Shown here: in pieces, positions 5,658 through 8,661 of the stretch
Layout of the letters: each line of letters begins with the position of its first letter
Numbering within the stretch: the first letter of the stretch is position 1
Source: Actinomycetota bacterium
GTDB lineage: Bacteria; Actinomycetota; Actinomycetes; Actinomycetales; Cellulomonadaceae
Assembly (NCBI GenBank): GCA_018898235.1
Contig: JAHIJU010000129.1
Span: forward strand, 1 to 8,661
Reading direction: 5' to 3'
DNA length: 8,661 nt
The notes under the pieces: model-generated
The model's database searches: none
Seen by the model: only the letters and a program-made list of their open reading frames with translations
What the model was told of the DNA's origin: nothing
Program-made: the position numbers and the translations under genes

Positions 5658-7921
5658 AGGTCGAGCTCGGCGGCCCCGTCGACTGCGGGCACGACACTGT
5701 CGCCGGCGGCGAGTGACCAGGCCGTCGCGGCCGGTCCCTCGGCACGCAACCGGTCGCCGGTGCGGCGCACCGTGAACCGGGCCTCCTCGTGGCCGTCGCG
5801 GCCCGGGATGAGGACCTCCCGCTCGTCGCCGTCGACCAGACCGAACGCGGTGAGGGTGACACCGTCGGCCCAGTCGTAGTCGGGACGGCCCGTCTGGGCC
5901 CCGAGCGGCAGCACCGTGCCCGGCCGCACCAGCACCGGCAGGCTGTCGGTGGCGTGCACCTGGTGCACCCACCGCGGACCGGTGAGGGTCGACCCGTCGA
6001 GCAGCGAGGTCCAGGTGCCCTCCGGCACGTAGACGTCCACCTCGCCGTCGGCGTCGAAGACGGGCGCCACCAGCAGGCTGTCACCCAGCATGTACTGGTT
6101 CTCGGCGGCCAGCGCCGAGCGGTCGTCGCCGAACTCCAGCAGCATGTGACGCAGCACGGGGGTGCCGTCGGTGTGCGCCTCGTCGGCCACCCGCACCAGG
6201 TACGGCATCAGCCGGTGCTTGAGGTGGGTGAACGTGCGGGTGATGTCGACGGCTTCCTCGTCGAACGCCCACGGCACGCGCACCGAGCCGGAGCCGTGCA
6301 GCCGCGAGTGCGAGGACAGCAGCCCGAACGCCAACCAGCGCTTGAACACCAGCGGATCCGGGGTGCCCTCGAACCCACCGATGTCGTGGCTCCAGAAGCC
6401 GAACCCGGACAGCCCGAGCGACAGGCCGCCGCGCAGCGTCTCGGCCATCGACGCGAAGGACGAGTCGTTGTCGCCGCCCCAGTGCACCGGGTACTGCTGG
6501 CCGCCGGCGGTCGCCGAGCGGGCGAACAGCACGGCCTCGCCCTCACCCTTGACGCCCTTGAGCGTCTCGAAGACCGTCCGGTTGTACAGGTGCGTGTAGT
6601 AGTTGTGCATCCGGTCGATGTCGCCGCCGTCGTGGTAGACGACGTCGGTCGACGGGATGCGCTCGCCGAAGTCGGTCTTGAAGCAGTCGACCCCCATCGC
6701 GAGCAGCTCCCGCAGGTACCCGGCGTACCAGTCGCACGCGGCGGGGTTGGTGAAGTCGACCAGCGCCATGCCGGCCTGCCACAGGTCGGTCTGCCACACC
6801 GAGCCGTCGGGCCGGTGCACCAGGTAGCCCTTCTCCTTGCCCTCGTCGAAGAGCCGGGAGCGCTGGGCGATGTACGGGTTGATCCAGACGCAGATCTTCA
6901 GGCCCTTGGCCTTGAGCCGGGCCAGCATGCCCGCCGGGTCCGGGAAGGTCGCCGGGTCCCACACGAAGTCGGTCCAGTGGAACTCGCGCATCCAGAAGCA
7001 GTCGAAGTGGAACACCGACAGCGGCAGGTCGCGCTCGGCCATCCCGTCGACGAAGGACGTGACGGTCGCCTCGTCGTAGCTCGTCGTGAACGACGTGGTC
7101 AGCCACAGGCCGAACGACCAGGCGGGAACCTTGGGGGCGCGGCCGGACAGTGCGGTGTACCGGCGCAGCACGTCCTTGGCCGTCGGACCGTCGAACACCA
7201 GGTACTCCAGCACCTGGCCGGGTACGGAGAACTGGGTGCGCTCGACGGCCTCGGACCCGATCTCGAACGAGACCTTCCCGGGGTTGTCCACCAGCACGCC
7301 GTAGCCGCGCGAGCTGAGGAAGAACGGGATGTTCTTGTAGGCCTGCTCGCTGGAGGTGCCGCCGTCCAGGTTCCAGATGTCGACGCTCTGCCCGTTCTTG
7401 ACCACCGGCCCGAACCGCTCACCCAGGCCGTAGATCAGCTCGCCCGGGGTGATCGTCAGCTGCTCGTGGACGAAGTCGCGCCCGGCGTCGTCGGTGACCG
7501 CGGCCACCGAGCGGGACGTGCTCGCGGTGAGCAGCCGGCCGGCCGAGCGGAACTCGACGTGCCAGCCCAGCCCGAGGCGGACGCTCACCTCCAGGTCGCC
7601 GGACGTCAGCCGGCCACCCGCCTCGTCGGTCTCGACGCTCGCGGTGAAGCCTGCGTCGCCCGTCAGCTCGAACCTGGGGTGCGGCGGCACGCCGCCGTCG
7701 TGGTGCGCGATGCGGGTGCGCACCACCCCGGGGGCGGGGGAGGAGTAGGTCACCGTGAGCAGCGGGGCGTTGAGCGTGTCGCCACGCCCGCGGATCTGGT
7801 GGGTGGTGGCGAACACCGTGAGGGTGCCGGCCGCCGGGTCGGCGACGATGTCGCGGACCTCGGTCGCGCGCAGCACGGTGAAGCCGTCTGGCAGCTGCCA
7901 GTAGCCGTCGGAGAACTTCAT
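5651..7921 (-). CDS. yicI: Alpha-xylosidase, glycoside hydrolase family 31 (YicI type)
   Basis: It removes alpha-linked xylose from the non-reducing end of isoprimeverose and xyloglucan oligosaccharides by a retaining mechanism, probably in the cytoplasm because no signal peptide is seen. At 756 residues it is close to E. coli YicI (772). An N-terminal beta-sandwich (about 1-260, with ELIYGLGERFGP and NLDGGTSSEQAYKNIPFFLS) precedes the (beta/alpha)8 barrel. In the barrel the nucleophile is D417 in CFKTDFGERIP and the acid/base is D484 in HWGGDNDSS. F278, C308 and F309 (in VFHFDCFWM), W346 (in CVWINPY) and K415 occupy the positions of the YicI residues F277, C307, F308, W345 and K414, which define alpha-xylosidase rather than alpha-glucosidase specificity. 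The last about 160 residues form the usual C-terminal beta domains. The ATG is supported by AGAAAGG (7932-7938) 10 nt upstream. It starts 31 nt after the permease stop and is surely co-transcribed with it. Confidence 0.95.
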   Translation of the reverse strand: MKFSDGYWQLPDGFTVLRATEVRDIVADPAAGTLTVFATTHQIRGRGDTLNAPLLTVTYSSPAPGVVRTRIAHHDGGVPPHPRFELTGDAGFTASVETDEAGGRLTSGDLEVSVRLGLGWHVEFRSAGRLLTASTSRSVAAVTDDAGRDFVHEQLTITPGELIYGLGERFGPVVKNGQSVDIWNLDGGTSSEQAYKNIPFFLSSRGYGVLVDNPGKVSFEIGSEAVERTQFSVPGQVLEYLVFDGPTAKDVLRRYTALSGRAPKVPAWSFGLWLTTSFTTSYDEATVTSFVDGMAERDLPLSVFHFDCFWMREFHWTDFVWDPATFPDPAGMLARLKAKGLKICVWINPYIAQRSRLFDEGKEKGYLVHRPDGSVWQTDLWQAGMALVDFTNPAACDWYAGYLRELLAMGVDCFKTDFGERIPSTDVVYHDGGDIDRMHNYYTHLYNRTVFETLKGVKGEGEAVLFARSATAGGQQYPVHWGGDNDSSFASMAETLRGGLSLGLSGFGFWSHDIGGFEGTPDPLVFKRWLAFGLLSSHSRLHGSGSVRVPWAFDEEAVDITRTFTHLKHRLMPYLVRVADEAHTDGTPVLRHMLLEFGDDRSALAAENQYMLGDSLLVAPVFDADGEVDVYVPEGTWTSLLDGSTLTGPRWVHQVHATDSLPVLVRPGTVLPLGAQTGRPDYDWADGVTLTAFGLVDGDEREVLIPGRDGHEEARFTVRRTGDRLRAEGPAATAWSLAAGDSVVPAVDGAAELDLV

Positions 7922-7931
7922 GGTGCGAGAG

Positions 7932-7938
7932 CCTTTCT
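7932..7938 (-). promoter_or_regulatory. Ribosome binding site of the alpha-xylosidase gene
   Basis: AGAAAGG on the minus strand lies 10 nt before the ATG at 7919-7921, in the 31-nt gap after the permease gene. It is a moderate match at a slightly long spacing. It supports this start and shows that the gene has its own translation signal inside the operon. Confidence 0.55.
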
Positions 7939-7952
7939 GAGGAGCTGGACGG

Positions 7953-8661
7953 CTACTTCACGGCGCCCGCGGTGACTCCGCGGGTGAGCGTGCGCTGGAA
8001 GATGAGGAAGAAGATGAGGGTCGGGACCAGGGAGACCAGCGCGCCCGCGTTGAGCGTCGGCACGTCGAGCATCCGGTCACCCTGCAACGAGGCCAGTGCG
8101 ATGGGCACGGTCTGCGAGTTCGGCGTGGTCAGCATGACCAGCGGGATGAAGAACTCGTTCCACGTCCAGATGAAGAAGAAGATCATCAGGACCGACAGCG
8201 TCGGGCGCACGATCGGGAAGACGACCTTCCACAGGATCGTCCAGGAGTTCGCCCCGTCCAGGGCCGCTGCCTCGAGCAGCGCCGGTGGGAAGGTGCCCAG
8301 GACGGACGCGAGCAGGTAGGTGCCGAACGCCGACTGGATGACGGTGAAGATGATGACGATCGACCAGCCGGAGTTGTTGAGCCCCACCTGCTGCGCCATC
8401 GTGTACAGCGGGTAGAGCAGGACCTCCTGCGGCAGCATGTTGGCGAGCAGGAACGCCATCACGATCCACATCCGCCCACGGATGCGGCCGATGCCGATCG
8501 CGTAGGCGGTGAGCAATGACATGGCGGTGCCCAGGACGGCGACGACGCCGGACGTCCAGATCGAGTTCCAGAGCTTGACCGGGAAGTCCACGGCGTTCCA
8601 GAACTTCACCAGACCGTCGGTGTATAGCGACGTGGGCAGCGCCAGCGGTCCGCCGGAGGAG
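7953..8661 (-). CDS. Carbohydrate ABC transporter permease, CUT1/MalG type, 5'-truncated by the window edge
   Basis: One of the two inner-membrane subunits of a sugar ABC importer. The frame is open to the right edge. A GTG at 8607-8609 is in frame, but the 17 codons before it (ending TSLYTDGL) look like the periplasmic part between helix 1 and helix 2 in this family. The true start therefore lies outside the window and about 50-70 residues are missing. Numbered from that GTG, the segments are hydrophobic helices at about 15-37, 48-70, 81-103, 136-158 and 188-206. The EAA loop EAAALDGANSWTILWKVVFP (113-132) contacts the ATPase; its EAAxxxG core is intact. The C-terminus RTLTRGVTAGAVK is typical of MalG relatives, where RGxxxGAVKG is common. 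Next to an alpha-xylosidase, the likely cargo is a xylose-containing oligosaccharide; the cargo is inferred from context alone. Confidence 0.93.
   Translation of the reverse strand, partial: SSGGPLALPTSLYTDGLVKFWNAVDFPVKLWNSIWTSGVVAVLGTAMSLLTAYAIGIGRIRGRMWIVMAFLLANMLPQEVLLYPLYTMAQQVGLNNSGWSIVIIFTVIQSAFGTYLLASVLGTFPPALLEAAALDGANSWTILWKVVFPIVRPTLSVLMIFFFIWTWNEFFIPLVMLTTPNSQTVPIALASLQGDRMLDVPTLNAGALVSLVPTLIFFLIFQRTLTRGVTAGAVK

Noticed and set aside
5789..7975. A 728-codon open frame on the plus strand opposite the alpha-xylosidase gene
   Set aside because: It is the mirror of a well-supported GH31 gene in GC-rich DNA. Its translation is rich in Arg, Gly, Val and His with no recognisable domain.

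Overview
The window is very GC-rich. Its third codon positions are almost all G or C, it uses several GTG starts, and its genes are tightly packed. Together with the protein families present, this points to a high-GC actinobacterium, plausibly a plant-polysaccharide degrader of the Cellulomonas/Cellulosimicrobium/Promicromonospora type. That placement is inferred from composition and gene content, not from a marker gene.

Left part, + strand (about 1-1938): the 3' part of a membrane-bound sensor histidine kinase of the HisKA_3/NarL-DesK class overlaps by 4 bases (ATGA) with a NarL/LuxR-type response regulator. They form a translationally coupled two-component system. A perfect 21-bp stem with a 5-nt loop (1964-2010) separates this operon from the convergent gene to its right and probably terminates transcription in both directions.

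Centre, - strand (2016-5415): a 638-residue protein that I assign to the uncharacterised DUF4914 family carries a phosphate-binding loop of HPr-kinase/PEP-carboxykinase type. It is preceded by a gene-free stretch of about 517 bp (3933-4449) with several inverted and direct repeats. Next is a 321-residue DUF4349 lipoprotein with a lipobox, a probable coiled coil and a C-terminal membrane helix. Its own upstream region has two palindromes close to the start codon.

Right part, - strand (5651-8661): an alpha-xylosidase of glycoside hydrolase family 31 (YicI type), with the nucleophile, the acid/base and the five alpha-xylosidase specificity residues all in place, lies 31 nt downstream of the 3' part of a carbohydrate ABC transporter inner-membrane permease (CUT1/MalG type). 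The pair reads as the distal end of an operon that imports xylose-capped oligosaccharides (isoprimeverose or xyloglucan fragments) and trims the alpha-1,6-xylose in the cytoplasm. The other permease, the binding protein and any regulator would lie beyond the right edge. A 15-bp perfect hairpin follows the alpha-xylosidase gene.

There are no mobile elements, CRISPR arrays or RNA genes that I can support. The least explained items are the DUF4914 protein with its HPrK-like P-loop and the structured region in front of it.
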